Positions 33,765 through 44,286 of a stretch of DNA of 64,000 bases are shown here, one piece after another. The notes under the pieces were generated by a model. The model searched no databases, was not told where the DNA came from, and saw nothing but the letters and a program-made list of their open reading frames with translations. Source of the DNA: Azospirillum halopraeferens DSM 3675 (GTDB lineage Bacteria > Pseudomonadota > Alphaproteobacteria > Azospirillales > Azospirillaceae); contig NZ_AUCF01000010.1 in NCBI RefSeq assembly GCF_000429625.1, positions 154,754-218,753 of the forward strand, given 5' to 3'. The position numbers and the translations under genes are program-made. Each line of letters starts with the position of its first letter. The stretch's first letter is position 1.

Positions 33765-34544
33765 CTACGCCGCCGGGGCATCGGACCGCATCAGGCGGCG
33801 GATGAAGTTCACCATGGCACGCAGCACCGTCTGCTGCTGGTCGCGGTGGGGGGAGTGGCGGCAGTTGGGCAGGACCAGCGTTTCCGCCGGGCCGGACACC
33901 CGGCGGGCGATGGCGTCGACCTGGGCCAGGGTGGCGTATTCGTCGTCCTCGCCCTGGATGACCAGCACCGGCGCGGCGATGCCCGGAAGATACTCCTCGA
34001 TGTTCCAGGGCCTGAATTCCGGCGACAGCCAGATGCCGGACCAGGCGTCGAACAGGGCGCCGGCGTCGTCGTGGTGGCGGGCCAGCCGCTCCGGCAGGTC
34101 CGACGCGTTCCACACCTCCACCGCGGTGCGGATGCCGGCCAGCGTCTCCTCCTCCACGAAGACGTGCGGCGCCTCCAGGATCAGGCCGCGCACCGGCCGG
34201 CCGGAGCCGCCGGCGTGGATCAGCGCGATCGAGGCGCCGTCGCTGTGGCCGATCAGGATGGGCTCGTGGATGCGGAAGTGGTCGAGCACCTGCGGTAAAA
34301 TGTCCAGCGCCTCGCGGTGCTGGTAATCGACGCCCCGCGGGCCGTCGGCCGGGTCGGAATGGCCGTGGCCGGCGCGCCCGTAGATCAGCACCGGGCAGCC
34401 CGTCCCGGCGGCGACCTTGTCGGGAAAATCCCGCCACAGCGAAACGGAGCCCAACCCTTCGTGCAGGAAGACCAGGGTGGGGGCCGCTGCATCGCCGGGA
34501 ATCCAGCGGTGTTCGAGGCGGCGGTTCTGAATGCGGAGCGTCAT
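33765..34544 (-). CDS. Alpha/beta hydrolase
   Basis: A 259-residue soluble hydrolase with the nucleophile serine in ILIGHSDGASIALIHA, oxyanion region FLHEGLGSVSLWRDFP, an acidic residue in VIQGEDDEYATLAQ and the histidine in NCRHSPHRDQ. The substrate is unknown. AAGGGG precedes the ATG at 34544. It is probably co-transcribed with the ROK kinase gene upstream. Confidence 0.88.
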   Translation of the reverse strand: MTLRIQNRRLEHRWIPGDAAAPTLVFLHEGLGSVSLWRDFPDKVAAGTGCPVLIYGRAGHGHSDPADGPRGVDYQHREALDILPQVLDHFRIHEPILIGHSDGASIALIHAGGSGRPVRGLILEAPHVFVEEETLAGIRTAVEVWNASDLPERLARHHDDAGALFDAWSGIWLSPEFRPWNIEEYLPGIAAPVLVIQGEDDEYATLAQVDAIARRVSGPAETLVLPNCRHSPHRDQQQTVLRAMVNFIRRLMRSDAPAA

Positions 34545-34590
34545 GCAACGCCCCTTAGCAAGGAGGCGGGGTGCTCGGCAAGACGCTCCT

Positions 34591-35526
34591 TCAGAGAAAG
34601 GCGGCAGCCTCGTCCGGACGCCACAGCCAGGCGGCGCCGCGCACGCCGCTGGAGTCTCCGTGGACCGACCGGCGGATCGGCGTGTCGATGCGGTCGGAGA
34701 AGACGCGGTGCGCCACCAGGGGCGGCAGCCGATCATACAGGGCGATGGCGTTCGACAGGCCGCCGCCCAGCACCACCACGTCCGGGTCCAGCAGGTTGAT
34801 GACCGCCGCCAGTCCGCGGGCGATGCGATCGGCCAGACGCTCCAGCGATGCCAGTGCCGCGGCGTTGCCGGCCGCCGCCGCGGCGACGATGGCCTCCGCG
34901 CTCAGCGATTCGCCGGTGGCGGCGGCGTGGTCGACGGCGAAGGCGGGGCCGGACACGAAGGTTTCCAGGCACCCGTGACGCCCGCAGTAGCAGGCCGGAC
35001 CCGGCCGCTCGCCGTCGTCAGGCCAGGGCAGCGGGTTGTGCCCCCATTCCCCGGCGATGCCGTTGCGGCCCCGCAGGGGGCGCCCGTTCACCACGATGCC
35101 CGCACCGCAGCCGGTGCCGAGAATGGCGGCGAACACCACCGCGCATCCCGCCCCGGCGCCGTCCGCCGCCTCTGACACGGCGAGACAGTTGGCATCGTTC
35201 TCGACCCGCACCGGGCGGCCGAGCGCCGCCGCCAGGTCGCGGTCCAGCGGGTGGCCGATGATCCAGGTGGAGTTGGCGTTCTTCACCAGGCCGCTGTGGG
35301 GGGACACGATGCCGGGGATGCCGACGCCGACGCTGCCGCGCCCGGCCGCGGCGGGGCCGCCGGCTTCCGCCTCCAGCGCCGCCACCAGCGCGGTGATGGT
35401 GGCGACCGTGGCGGCGTAGTCGCCGCGCGGCGAGGGGACCCGGCGCCGGGCCAGGATCGCGCCCTGCGCGTCCAGCGCGATCCCTTCGGTCTTGGTGCCG
35501 CCGAGGTCGATGCCGATGCGGATCAT
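34591..35526 (-). CDS. ROK-family sugar kinase (fructokinase/N-acetylglucosamine kinase type)
   Basis: A 311-residue ROK kinase phosphorylating a hexose. Motifs: phosphate loop IGIDLGGTKTEGIAL, ENDANCLAVSEAADGAG with the catalytic Asp, ILGTGCGAGIVVNG, EWGHNPLPW, zinc site CYCGRHGCLE, and VVLGGGLSNA. This form, without an HTH domain, is a kinase and not a NagC-type repressor. Which sugar it uses cannot be decided. Confidence 0.9.
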   Translation of the reverse strand: MIRIGIDLGGTKTEGIALDAQGAILARRRVPSPRGDYAATVATITALVAALEAEAGGPAAAGRGSVGVGIPGIVSPHSGLVKNANSTWIIGHPLDRDLAAALGRPVRVENDANCLAVSEAADGAGAGCAVVFAAILGTGCGAGIVVNGRPLRGRNGIAGEWGHNPLPWPDDGERPGPACYCGRHGCLETFVSGPAFAVDHAAATGESLSAEAIVAAAAAGNAAALASLERLADRIARGLAAVINLLDPDVVVLGGGLSNAIALYDRLPPLVAHRVFSDRIDTPIRRSVHGDSSGVRGAAWLWRPDEAAAFL

Positions 35527-35698
35527 GGGGAGTTCCTGTGGTGCGTTATGGCCCGGAGAGTCGAACTCGGGAGAAGCAGATGCCGGAACCCATCAATACT
35601 CGTTAACCGCACGATCATCCAGGTCAAGCATCGCGCGGCAGTTTTGCAACGGCATCCGGCAATCCGCAGCCCCCGGGGGGAGCGGGAACGGAAACCGG

Positions 35699-35726
35699 TT
35701 GACCTTGTCTTCGCATATTGTAGAAC
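35699..35726 (+). promoter_or_regulatory. Putative sigma-70 promoter
   Basis: TTGACC (35699-35704) and TAGAAC (35721-35726) with 16-bp spacing lie 57 bp before the secreted-protein start at 35784. Confidence 0.45.
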
Positions 35727-35783
35727 CGCGTGGAACGCCTACGCGCCGCCAGTCCACCGCCGTCACCGCAGCCGGAGTACATG

Positions 35784-36542
35784 ATGAACAGCGAACGCGC
35801 CGTCCACGCCCGCTTCGCCACCGGCCGGGTTTTCCGGTCGCTGACCGCCGCCGTCGCCGCCGTGTCCGTCCTCGGTTTTTCCCTGTCGGCGTCGGCCTCC
35901 GGCCGCCCCGCCTGCTACTCGCGCGCCGAACACGCGGCCGAGCAGGCGATCCGCATGCACACCGAACTGATGGTGATCGGCCTGACCTGCCAGTCGGTCG
36001 CCGCGGCGGAGAACCCCTTCGGCAAGTACCAGGACTTCACGATCAAGCACCGCGCCTTCATCTCCGACCAGGAGAAGGTGTTGATCGAGCATTTCCGCAA
36101 GACCGCCAGGGGCAACCCGACGCGGGCTTTCGACAGCTTCCGCACCGAACTGGCGAACGAGATCAGCCGGCGCTCGGCCATCGTCGGCACCAACATCTAC
36201 TGCTGGAACTATGTGGACCGCGCCAAGGCGGCGCTGCAGCTTACCCGGGACGACGTGAAGACGCTGACCGGCGACGAGAAGGGGGCGGCACTCCTGCACC
36301 TCAGCTCCAAGCCGCTGTGCGATGTGAAGGTGGTCAGCGGTCCCGACCCGGTGTTCGATGTGGCCGCCGCGACCCCGCCGGCCCCCCGCACCGACGCGAA
36401 GCCCGCCGCCGCTGCCAAGCCGGCCGACGCCAAGCCGAAGCCGGCGCCCACCCCGGCGTCCGCCAAGGCCCCGACCAAGCCGGCGGCCAAGCCCGCCGCG
36501 AAGCCCGCCCCGGAAAAGGTGGCCGCCAACTTCCAGCGCTGA
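35784..36542 (+). CDS. Secreted protein with Ala/Lys/Pro-rich tail, unknown function
   Basis: I do not recognise the family. The protein has 252 residues. A signal peptide (about 1-38, VSVLGFSLSASASG) is followed by a helical domain with a few cysteines (ACYSRAEHAAEQ, GLTCQSV, IYCWNYVD, KPLCDVKVV) that could form disulfides. Residues about 195-245 are an Ala/Lys/Pro-rich tail (KPAAAAKPADAKPKPAP), perhaps binding the cell wall or spanning the periplasm. GGAG lies 7 bp from the ATG at 35784; an adjacent ATG at 35781 is possible. A strong terminator follows. Confidence 0.78.
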   Translation: MNSERAVHARFATGRVFRSLTAAVAAVSVLGFSLSASASGRPACYSRAEHAAEQAIRMHTELMVIGLTCQSVAAAENPFGKYQDFTIKHRAFISDQEKVLIEHFRKTARGNPTRAFDSFRTELANEISRRSAIVGTNIYCWNYVDRAKAALQLTRDDVKTLTGDEKGAALLHLSSKPLCDVKVVSGPDPVFDVAAATPPAPRTDAKPAAAAKPADAKPKPAPTPASAKAPTKPAAKPAAKPAPEKVAANFQR

Positions 36543-36571
36543 GCGCCGCGTCGCATCCGATGGTTCCTGCC

Positions 36572-36604
36572 AACCCCTTCCGGCTCCTGCCGGAAGGGGT
36601 TTTT
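36572..36604 (+). terminator. Rho-independent terminator
   Basis: Arms AACCCCTTCCGG (36572-36583) and CCGGAAGGGGTT (36590-36601) with a 6-nt loop and a T-run at 36600-36604. The stem resembles the one at 27013-27048. Confidence 0.92.
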
Positions 36605-36715
36605 GATGGCGCATGGCCCGTCCGCCGAGAATGCAGGCCACGGCGGGTTGACTGACGTGTAGGGAAGACGGTCCCGCGGTTCGCCGCGACCCCGCCCCGT
36701 CCCTGAGCCACCGCC

Positions 36716-37456
36716 ATGCCCTCCCGCCCGCTCCGCACCCGGCGTCCGCCGTCGCCCGCCCTTGCCGCGGTGCGCGACGCCCTCGGTATTCCGGGCGTGG
36801 TGCTGTTCGCCAGCTACGTCGGGTTCGGGTCTCTGGTGCGCGAGAGCGGGCTGGGCCTGCCGGAGGGGTTGGTGTCCACGGCGACCGGCTGGGCCCTGCC
36901 GGGGCAGGTGGCGCTCGTGGAACTGTACGCGGTCGGTGCCTCCATCGTGACCATCGCCCTGGCGGTGGCGCTGACCAACACGCGTCTGCTGCCCATGGTG
37001 GTGACGATCATGCCGCTGCTGCGCGACGACCGGGCGCCGCGCTGGTGGTTCTACGCGCTGGCGCATGTGGTCGCCGTCACCTCCTGGGCGAACGGCATGC
37101 GGCGGCTGCCGGCGCTGGCGCCCGGCGACCGCCTGCGCTGGTTCGCCGCCTATGGCGCCGTCCTGTGGTCGGCGACCATGGCGGGAACGGCGGCGGGGTT
37201 CTTCCTGGCCGGTCTGGTGCCCAAGCCGGTGACCCTGGGTCTGGTCTTCCTCAATCCCGTCTATTTCCTGCTGCTGTTCGCCGAGGACCTGCGGGACCGC
37301 GCCAAGGTTCTGGCGCTGGGCCTCGGGGCGGTGACGGGGCCGGTTCTGCACCTCGCCGCGCCCGCCTACGGCCTGCTCGCAACCGGGTTGGCGGCGGGCA
37401 CGCTGGCTTTCCTGCTCGACCGCATCCTCGCCCGGAGGACGCGCCACCGTGGCTGA
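36716..37456 (+). CDS. azlC: AzlC-family amino acid exporter subunit
   Basis: A 246-residue membrane protein; AzlC with AzlD forms a branched-chain amino acid exporter. The signature GIPGVVLFASYVGFGSLVRESGL and SWANGMRRLPALAPGDRLRWF with several hydrophobic helices (about six) fits the family. The 3' end overlaps azlD by 8 bp. Confidence 0.9.
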   Translation: MPSRPLRTRRPPSPALAAVRDALGIPGVVLFASYVGFGSLVRESGLGLPEGLVSTATGWALPGQVALVELYAVGASIVTIALAVALTNTRLLPMVVTIMPLLRDDRAPRWWFYALAHVVAVTSWANGMRRLPALAPGDRLRWFAAYGAVLWSATMAGTAAGFFLAGLVPKPVTLGLVFLNPVYFLLLFAEDLRDRAKVLALGLGAVTGPVLHLAAPAYGLLATGLAAGTLAFLLDRILARRTRHRG

Positions 37457-37790
37457 CTCCCCGGCCATCTGGGCCGTTCTGGCCGCCGGTGCGGCCGTTA
37501 CCTACGCGGCGCGGGGCCTGGGGGTGGCGCTGTCGGGGCGCATCGATCCCGCCGGCGCGGTGTTCCGCTGGGTCGGCTGCGTCGCCTACGCGCTGCTGGC
37601 TGCGCTGGTGGCACGGATGATCCTGCTGCCGGTCGGGCCGTTGCAGGAAACGGCTACCGGCCAGCGGCTGCTGGCCGTGCTGGCGGCGTTGGCGGTGTTC
37701 TACGCGGCCCGCCGCAGCGTCGCCGCCGGTGCCGCTGCGGGAACGGCCATGATGATCGCCCTTGCCTGGAGCGGCCTGAGTCCGTTCTGA
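37449..37790 (+). CDS. azlD: AzlD-family amino acid exporter subunit
   Basis: A 113-residue partner of AzlC with about four hydrophobic helices. It carries AAVTYAARGLGVALSGRIDPAG and FRWVGCVAYALLAALVARMI, which match AzlD. Overlap with azlC indicates translational coupling. Confidence 0.9.
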   Translation: MADSPAIWAVLAAGAAVTYAARGLGVALSGRIDPAGAVFRWVGCVAYALLAALVARMILLPVGPLQETATGQRLLAVLAALAVFYAARRSVAAGAAAGTAMMIALAWSGLSPF

Positions 37791-38079
37791 CGGGTACCAT
37801 GCGCATGGTTCCGACCGACAGGAAATTGTCGGTTGAGCCCCTGCCATGGAACAATCGGACGGTGGGGCGGCCGCCGATGGTAATACCATCGAGCAGCCGG
37901 CAATCCCCTCTTGCCCTGTTCGAACGGGGTGGGCTAACGTCCTGACGGATAACGAATGCAGCCCTGCGGTCCACGCATGGCTTGATCAGTTCAGGGAGCG
38001 GGAAAAACGTGACCGAAGAACCAAACGGTCCCGCTTGTCCGGCCTGCCCGTTCGCGGCACGCTGAAGCGGGGTCGGTCA

Positions 38080-38997
38080 ATGGAATATTTCCTTCAACAG
38101 TTGATCAACGGGCTGACGCTGGGCGCCATCTATGGCCTCATCGCGATCGGCTATACGATGGTGTACGGCATCATCGGCATGATCAATTTCGCCCATGGCG
38201 AGATCTACATGATCGGCGCCTTTGTTTCAGTCATCACATTCCTGGTGCTGGGGGCGCTGGGCATCACCTGGGTGCCGCTGGCACTGGCGCTGATGCTGAT
38301 CTTCGCCATGCTGTTCACCAGCGTGTACGGCTGGACGGTGGAGCGGATCGCCTACCGGCCCCTGCGGGGATCCCAGCGGCTGGCGCCGCTGATCTCCGCC
38401 ATCGGCATGTCGATCTTCCTGCAGAACTACGTGCAGGTCCTCCAGGGGGCGCGCGTCAAGCCGCTTCCCCCCATCGTCAGCGGCGGCTTCTCGGTGATGG
38501 AGCGGGCCGACGGCTTCGTGGTGTCGCTCAGCTACCTGCAGATCTTCATCATCCTGCTGACGGTGGCGCTGATGTACGGCTTCACCCAGCTCATCCAGCG
38601 CACCGAACTCGGCCGTGCCCAGCGTGCGTGCGAGCAGGACAAGGTCATGGCCGGGCTGCTCGGCGTCAACGTCGACCGCACCATCTCGCTGACCTTCGTG
38701 ATGGGCGCCGCCCTGGCGGCGGTGGCGGGCATGATGGTGACGCTCTACTACGGGGTGATCGACTTCTACATCGGCTTCCTGGCCGGCGTGAAAGCCTTCA
38801 CCGCGGCGGTGCTGGGCGGCATCGGGTCGTTGCCCGGCGCCATGCTCGGCGGACTGTGCATCGGCCTGATCGAGGCGTTCTGGTCCGCCTACTTCACCAC
38901 CGAGTACAAGGACGTGGCGGCCTTCTCGATCCTCGTGCTGGTTCTGATCTTCCGCCCGACCGGCCTGCTGGGCCGTCCGGAAATCGAGAAGGTGTGA
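38080..38997 (+). CDS. livH: Branched-chain amino acid ABC transporter permease LivH
   Basis: A 305-residue permease starting [48 protein letters not shown], diagnostic of LivH. The ATG at 38080 was chosen because homology starts here; upstream in-frame sequence is non-homologous. The 289 bp between azlD and this gene contain a small hairpin (37814-37833) and presumably the promoter. livM follows after 4 bp. Confidence 0.94.
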   Translation: MEYFLQQLINGLTLGAIYGLIAIGYTMVYGIIGMINFAHGEIYMIGAFVSVITFLVLGALGITWVPLALALMLIFAMLFTSVYGWTVERIAYRPLRGSQRLAPLISAIGMSIFLQNYVQVLQGARVKPLPPIVSGGFSVMERADGFVVSLSYLQIFIILLTVALMYGFTQLIQRTELGRAQRACEQDKVMAGLLGVNVDRTISLTFVMGAALAAVAGMMVTLYYGVIDFYIGFLAGVKAFTAAVLGGIGSLPGAMLGGLCIGLIEAFWSAYFTTEYKDVAAFSILVLVLIFRPTGLLGRPEIEKV

Positions 38998-39001
38998 GGC
39001 G

Positions 39002-40489
39002 ATGACCGCACTTCCCCTGTCCCGGAGCCGCGGCATCCAATGGTCCGCGGTGCTGCGCGAGGCCGGGCTGACCGCCTTCGTCGCCTTCCTCCTGACCGTG
39101 CCGCTGGTCGGTCTGCGCACCGTCGACCGCCCCACCGGCCTGACCATCGACGCCCGCTTCGACGAGGTGCTGGTCGCCGTCTTCCTGGTGTTCATCGGCC
39201 GCCTGGGCCTGGGCCTGATCCGCGAAGGCCAGGCGCTGCTGGTCCTGGTGCTGGCGCTGCTGGCCACCGGGGTCGGCATCGTCGCCCCCCTGCCGACGCA
39301 GGTGCTGGAGGTGATCCTGGTCGGCGGCGGCCTGGTGATCGCCATCCGCGCCACGGTCACCCTGGTCACCAACCGCTCCACCCTGTCGCAGGCGGAGCGC
39401 GACAAGCGCATGGACGTGGTGGCCGCCAAGGTGCAGCACGCCTCGCGCTGGCTGGCGCCCATCGGCATCGGCTTCGCCCTCATCTTCCCCTTCCTGCCCT
39501 TCGCCGACCGGCACCTGATCGACATCGGCATCCTGCTGCTGACCTACATCATGCTGGGCTGGGGGCTGAACATCGTGGTCGGCCTGGCCGGCCTGCTCGA
39601 CCTGGGCTACGTCGCCTTCTACGCCGTCGGCGCCTACTCCTACGCCCTGCTGGCGACGATCTTCGGCTGGAGTTTCTGGGTCTGCCTGCCGCTGGCCGGT
39701 CTGTTCGCCGCCCTGTCGGGCGTGCTGCTGGGCTTTCCGGTGCTGCGCCTGCGCGGCGACTATTTCGCCATCGTGACCCTCGGCTTCGGTGAGATCATCC
39801 GCATCGTGCTGCTGAACTGGTACGAATTCACCGGCGGTCCCAACGGCATCATCGGCATTCCCCGCCCGACCTTCTTCGGCATCGCCGATTTCACGCGCAC
39901 GCCGACGGACGGGATGCCGGCCTTCCACGAGTTGTTTGGGCTGCCCTTCAGTTCGTTGCAGCGCATCATCTTTCTCTACTACGTCATCCTGGTGCTGGCG
40001 CTGATCGTGAACGTCTTCACCCTGCGGGTGCGCAAGCTGCCGCTGGGCCGGGCCTGGGAAGCGCTGCGCGAGGACGACATCGCCAGCGCCTCGCTGGGCA
40101 TCAACCGCACCAACGCCAAGCTGGCGGCCTTCGCCATCGCGGCCATGTTCGGCGGGTTCGCCGGCAGCTTCTTCGCCACCCGCCAGGGCTTCATCAGCCC
40201 GGAGAGCTTCACCTTCATCGAATCGGCGATCATCCTGGCCATCGTCGTGCTGGGCGGCATGGGCAGCCAGCTCGGGGTGGTCATCGCCACGTTCCTGGTG
40301 ATCGGCCTGCCCGAGGTGTTCCGTGAACTGGAGCAATACCGCATGCTGGCCTTCGGTGCCGGCATGGTTCTGATCATGCTGTGGCGTCCGCGCGGGCTGC
40401 TGGCCCACCGCGATCCGACCGTGACGCTGGGAGGTGCGCGAAAGGCGCCGTCCGGACCGGGCTCTGCCGCGGCGGGAGGCGTGTCATGA
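39002..40489 (+). CDS. livM: Branched-chain amino acid ABC transporter permease LivM
   Basis: A 495-residue permease, longer than a compact LivM. The first 150 residues carry extra hydrophobic helices ([38 protein letters not shown]). The conserved core follows: [44 protein letters not shown] and [38 protein letters not shown]. livG overlaps its stop. Confidence 0.94.
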   Translation: MTALPLSRSRGIQWSAVLREAGLTAFVAFLLTVPLVGLRTVDRPTGLTIDARFDEVLVAVFLVFIGRLGLGLIREGQALLVLVLALLATGVGIVAPLPTQVLEVILVGGGLVIAIRATVTLVTNRSTLSQAERDKRMDVVAAKVQHASRWLAPIGIGFALIFPFLPFADRHLIDIGILLLTYIMLGWGLNIVVGLAGLLDLGYVAFYAVGAYSYALLATIFGWSFWVCLPLAGLFAALSGVLLGFPVLRLRGDYFAIVTLGFGEIIRIVLLNWYEFTGGPNGIIGIPRPTFFGIADFTRTPTDGMPAFHELFGLPFSSLQRIIFLYYVILVLALIVNVFTLRVRKLPLGRAWEALREDDIASASLGINRTNAKLAAFAIAAMFGGFAGSFFATRQGFISPESFTFIESAIILAIVVLGGMGSQLGVVIATFLVIGLPEVFRELEQYRMLAFGAGMVLIMLWRPRGLLAHRDPTVTLGGARKAPSGPGSAAAGGVS

Positions 40490-41388
40490 CGGCGCCGAAT
40501 CCGATCGCGGTCACCGGCGCCCCGCTGCTGCGGGTCGAGCACCTGACCATGCGTTTCGGCGGGCTGGTGGCGGTGAACGACGTGTCCTTCACCGCGCTGA
40601 ACCGCGAGATCACCGCCATCATCGGCCCGAACGGTGCCGGCAAGACGACCCTGTTCAACTGCCTGACCGGCTTCTACAGCCCGACGGTGGGCCGCCTGAC
40701 CCTGCGCCATCCCGACGGCCGGGAGTTCCTGCTGGAGCGCATGCCCGGCTACGTCATCTCCCAGAAGGCGGCGGTGGCCCGCACATTCCAGAACATCCGC
40801 CTGTTCAGCGGCATGAGCATTCTGGAGAACCTGCTGGTCGCCCAGCACAACAAGCTTCAGAGGGCGTCCGCCTGGTCGATCGCCGGCCTTCTCGGTCTGC
40901 CCGGCTACCGGCGGGCCGAGAAGGAGGCCATCGACCTCGCCAGCTACTGGCTGGACCGGGTGAAGCTGCTGGAGTATGCGGACTGGCAGGCGGGGAACCT
41001 GCCCTACGGCGCCCAGCGCCGGCTGGAGATCGCGCGGGCCATGTGCACCGAGCCGGTGCTGCTGTGCCTGGACGAACCGGCGGCCGGTCTCAACCCGCGT
41101 GAATCGGCAGAACTGAGCGAACTGCTGCGCTTCATCCGCGACGAGCACAAGATCGGCGTGCTGCTGATCGAGCATGACATGAGCGTCGTCATGACCATTT
41201 CCGACCACGTGGTGGTCCTCGACTATGGCCGAAAGATCGCCGACGGCACGCCGGAGGTGGTGAAGAACGACCCCGCCGTCATCCGCGCCTACCTGGGCGA
41301 GGAAGAGGACGAGGAGTTGCCGGAGATCGTCGCCCGCGATCTCGGCGTCGACGGCAGCGAAGGCCACCGCACCGGGGAGGGGACATGA
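40486..41388 (+). CDS. livG: Branched-chain amino acid ABC transporter ATPase LivG
   Basis: A 300-residue ATPase: Walker [20 protein letters not shown], LivG-type Q-loop [18 protein letters not shown], signature [15 protein letters not shown], Walker [13 protein letters not shown], and switch His in [11 protein letters not shown]. The ATG at 40486 overlaps the livM stop. A C-terminal acidic tail ([12 protein letters not shown]) extends beyond the usual end. Confidence 0.94.
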   Translation: MTAPNPIAVTGAPLLRVEHLTMRFGGLVAVNDVSFTALNREITAIIGPNGAGKTTLFNCLTGFYSPTVGRLTLRHPDGREFLLERMPGYVISQKAAVARTFQNIRLFSGMSILENLLVAQHNKLQRASAWSIAGLLGLPGYRRAEKEAIDLASYWLDRVKLLEYADWQAGNLPYGAQRRLEIARAMCTEPVLLCLDEPAAGLNPRESAELSELLRFIRDEHKIGVLLIEHDMSVVMTISDHVVVLDYGRKIADGTPEVVKNDPAVIRAYLGEEEDEELPEIVARDLGVDGSEGHRTGEGT

Positions 41389-42104
41389 GCACGCTTCTCA
41401 AGGTGCAGGGGGTTCACACCTTCTACGGGTCGATCGAGGCGCTGAAGGGCGTCGATCTGGAGGTGGGAACCGGCGAGATCGTCACCCTGATCGGCGCCAA
41501 CGGCGCCGGGAAGTCGACGCTGCTGATGACCATCTGCGGCAACCCGCACCCGCGCGGCGGCCGCATCTACTTCGAGGGCGAGGACATCACCGGGCGTCCC
41601 ACCTACGAGATCATCCGCCGCGGCATCGCCCAGAGCCCCGAGGGGCGGCGCATCTTCCCGCGCATGACGGTGCTGGAAAATCTCCAGATGGGGTCCATCA
41701 CCGCCCGGCCCGGCAGTTTCGACACCGAGCTGGAACGGGTGCTGACCCTGTTCCCCCGCCTGAAGGAGCGCATCGGCCAGCGCGCCGGCACCATGTCGGG
41801 CGGAGAGCAGCAGATGCTGGCGATCGGCCGCGCCCTGATGAGCCAGCCGAAGATGCTGCTGCTGGACGAGCCTTCGCTGGGCCTTGCGCCGCTCGTGGTC
41901 AAGCAGATCTTCGAAGTCGTCAAGGAAATCAACCGCGAGCAGAAGATGACCATCTTCATGGTGGAGCAGAATGCCTACCATGCGCTCAAGCTGGCGCACC
42001 GCGCCTATGTTATGGTGACCGGCCGGATCACCATGTCGGGGACCGGCGCGCAGCTTCTCGCCGACCCGGAGGTGCGGGCGGCCTATCTGGAGGGAGGGCA
42101 CTGA
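41385..42104 (+). CDS. livF: Branched-chain amino acid ABC transporter ATPase LivF
   Basis: A 239-residue ATPase with Walker A LIGANGAGKSTLLMTICG, SPEGRRIFPRMTVLENLQMG (LivF hallmark), signature MSGGEQQMLAIGRALM, Walker B LLLDEPSLGLAP, and FMVEQNAYHALKLA. ATGA overlap with livG. Confidence 0.94.
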   Translation: MSTLLKVQGVHTFYGSIEALKGVDLEVGTGEIVTLIGANGAGKSTLLMTICGNPHPRGGRIYFEGEDITGRPTYEIIRRGIAQSPEGRRIFPRMTVLENLQMGSITARPGSFDTELERVLTLFPRLKERIGQRAGTMSGGEQQMLAIGRALMSQPKMLLLDEPSLGLAPLVVKQIFEVVKEINREQKMTIFMVEQNAYHALKLAHRAYVMVTGRITMSGTGAQLLADPEVRAAYLEGGH

Positions 42105-42463
42105 TGGACGGTGTTCTCGGGGCGTCGCCCGGCGTCTTCATCTTCATGACCGTGATCCTGTTCGGCGGCTGTGCCATCCTGACCGGCCAGGCGCTGGCCG
42201 AGGGGTGGAAGCCCATCCGTGAGGTGTACGGCTATTCGATCCTGCTGGGACTGGGGGACCGGTTCCTGGTCTTCGCCCTTTTCGGCGGCGAGTTGCTGTC
42301 CATTTACGGCTTCGTCCTGCACACGGCGGTCATCGGCGCCATCGCCGTCATCACCTATCGCGCCGCCAAGGCGCGGCGGATGGTCAGCCAATACCCCTGG
42401 CTGTACGAGCGCGCCGGTCCTTTCGGATGGCGGGAGCGGCCGGGGACCGGCGTGGCGGAATAG
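42104..42463 (+). CDS. Small membrane protein of a liv operon (DUF6867-like)
   Basis: A 119-residue protein with about three hydrophobic helices (GVFIFMTVILFGGCAILTGQALAEGW, LLGLGDRFLVFALFGGELLSIYGFVLHTAVIGAIAVITY) and a basic C-terminal end. It matches my recollection of DUF6867, found in alphaproteobacterial branched-chain amino acid ABC operons. The start shares one base with the livF stop, so it is part of the operon. Function is unknown; it may be an accessory transporter subunit. Confidence 0.75.
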   Translation: MDGVLGASPGVFIFMTVILFGGCAILTGQALAEGWKPIREVYGYSILLGLGDRFLVFALFGGELLSIYGFVLHTAVIGAIAVITYRAAKARRMVSQYPWLYERAGPFGWRERPGTGVAE

Positions 42464-42492
42464 GCCGTCGGGGCGCTTGCCGCGCCGACGGC
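42464..42492 (+). terminator. Intra-operon hairpin before the binding-protein gene
   Basis: Arms GCCGTCGG (42464-42471) and CCGACGGC (42485-42492) begin at the base after the upstream stop codon. There is no T-run; probably a partial terminator or mRNA end. Confidence 0.4.
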
Positions 42493-42507
42493 CGCAGGGA
42501 GTATACT
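42477..42507 (+). promoter_or_regulatory. Possible promoter of the binding-protein gene
   Basis: TTGCCG (42477-42482) and TATACT (42502-42507), 19 bp apart; the -10 lies in the perfect palindrome GAGTATACTC (42499-42508). The spacing is long, so the call is tentative. Confidence 0.3.
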
Positions 42508-42625
42508 CGCTTTCACGTTACCGCCGGCCGCACCGGGAGACGCGGCCGGCGGGGACGCCCCGGAGGGTCCGGAGCGGCCGCACTTCAACCAGCGACCACA
42601 CATGAAGCAGGGAGCAACAACGAAC

Positions 42626-43726
<1,101 letters not shown>

Positions 43727-43736
43727 TCCATGGACT

Positions 43737-43812
43737 CCGGGGCGCCGTCGGGCGCCCCGGGGCACGGGTGGGAACTGGACGTGGCCCGGCGGGTGACCGC
43801 CGGGCCATTTGT
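43737..43812 (+). terminator. Tandem terminator hairpins after livK
   Basis: First hairpin: CCGGGGCGCC / GGCGCCCCGG (43737-43760, 4-nt loop). Second hairpin: GGCCCGGCGG / CCGCCGGGCC (43783-43806), followed by ATTTGTT. The second is the better terminator. Confidence 0.65.
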
Positions 43813-43828
43813 TATGAAGGCTCCGGCG

Positions 43829-44080
43829 TCAGCCGCCGGGGCGCGCCTCTGCGGCAATCGCGGGCGGGGCGGTGGCGGAGGGGGCGCCTTGCGGCGGCGG
43901 CATGCGCTCCGCCAGCAGCCGTTCACAGGTCCGCAGCACCTCCCGCCAGAAGGCGGCGGCCCGCACGTTGTTGGCCGCCGTCAGCTCCACGAGCCGGACG
44001 CGGCTGATTCGCGTCGCGACCTCACCCATCTCCTCGACCAGGCGAGTCGCGAAAAGAAGCACGTCATGATCGGTCTTCAT
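43829..44080 (-). CDS. Small hypothetical protein (83 aa)
   Basis: Not recognised. The N-terminal 60 residues are helical (MKTDHDVLLFATRLVEEMGEVATRISRVRLVELTAANN, AAFWREVLRTCERLLAERM), the rest is Pro/Ala-rich. The ATG at 44080 lacks a clear Shine-Dalgarno, and a longer form from 44182 is open. Codon bias agrees with coding. Confidence 0.5.
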   Translation of the reverse strand: MKTDHDVLLFATRLVEEMGEVATRISRVRLVELTAANNVRAAAFWREVLRTCERLLAERMPPPQGAPSATAPPAIAAEARPGG

Positions 44081-44286
44081 GGCTGAGACAACGCTAACCC
44101 GCCGGCTGTGTTCCCGCTCTGCGTCCCATGGCCGCGCCGACGGCTGTTGCGCAGCGGCTACAACCCGTGCCGGGCGGGACACGCCCCCAAACGGACACTC
44201 GCCACGGGTGGGGCAAATGGTGTTTCAATGACGTCCCGCCGGAGTTTGCCGGCGGTTCGCCGCACGCAGGGTTCTGGAGAGTGGTC

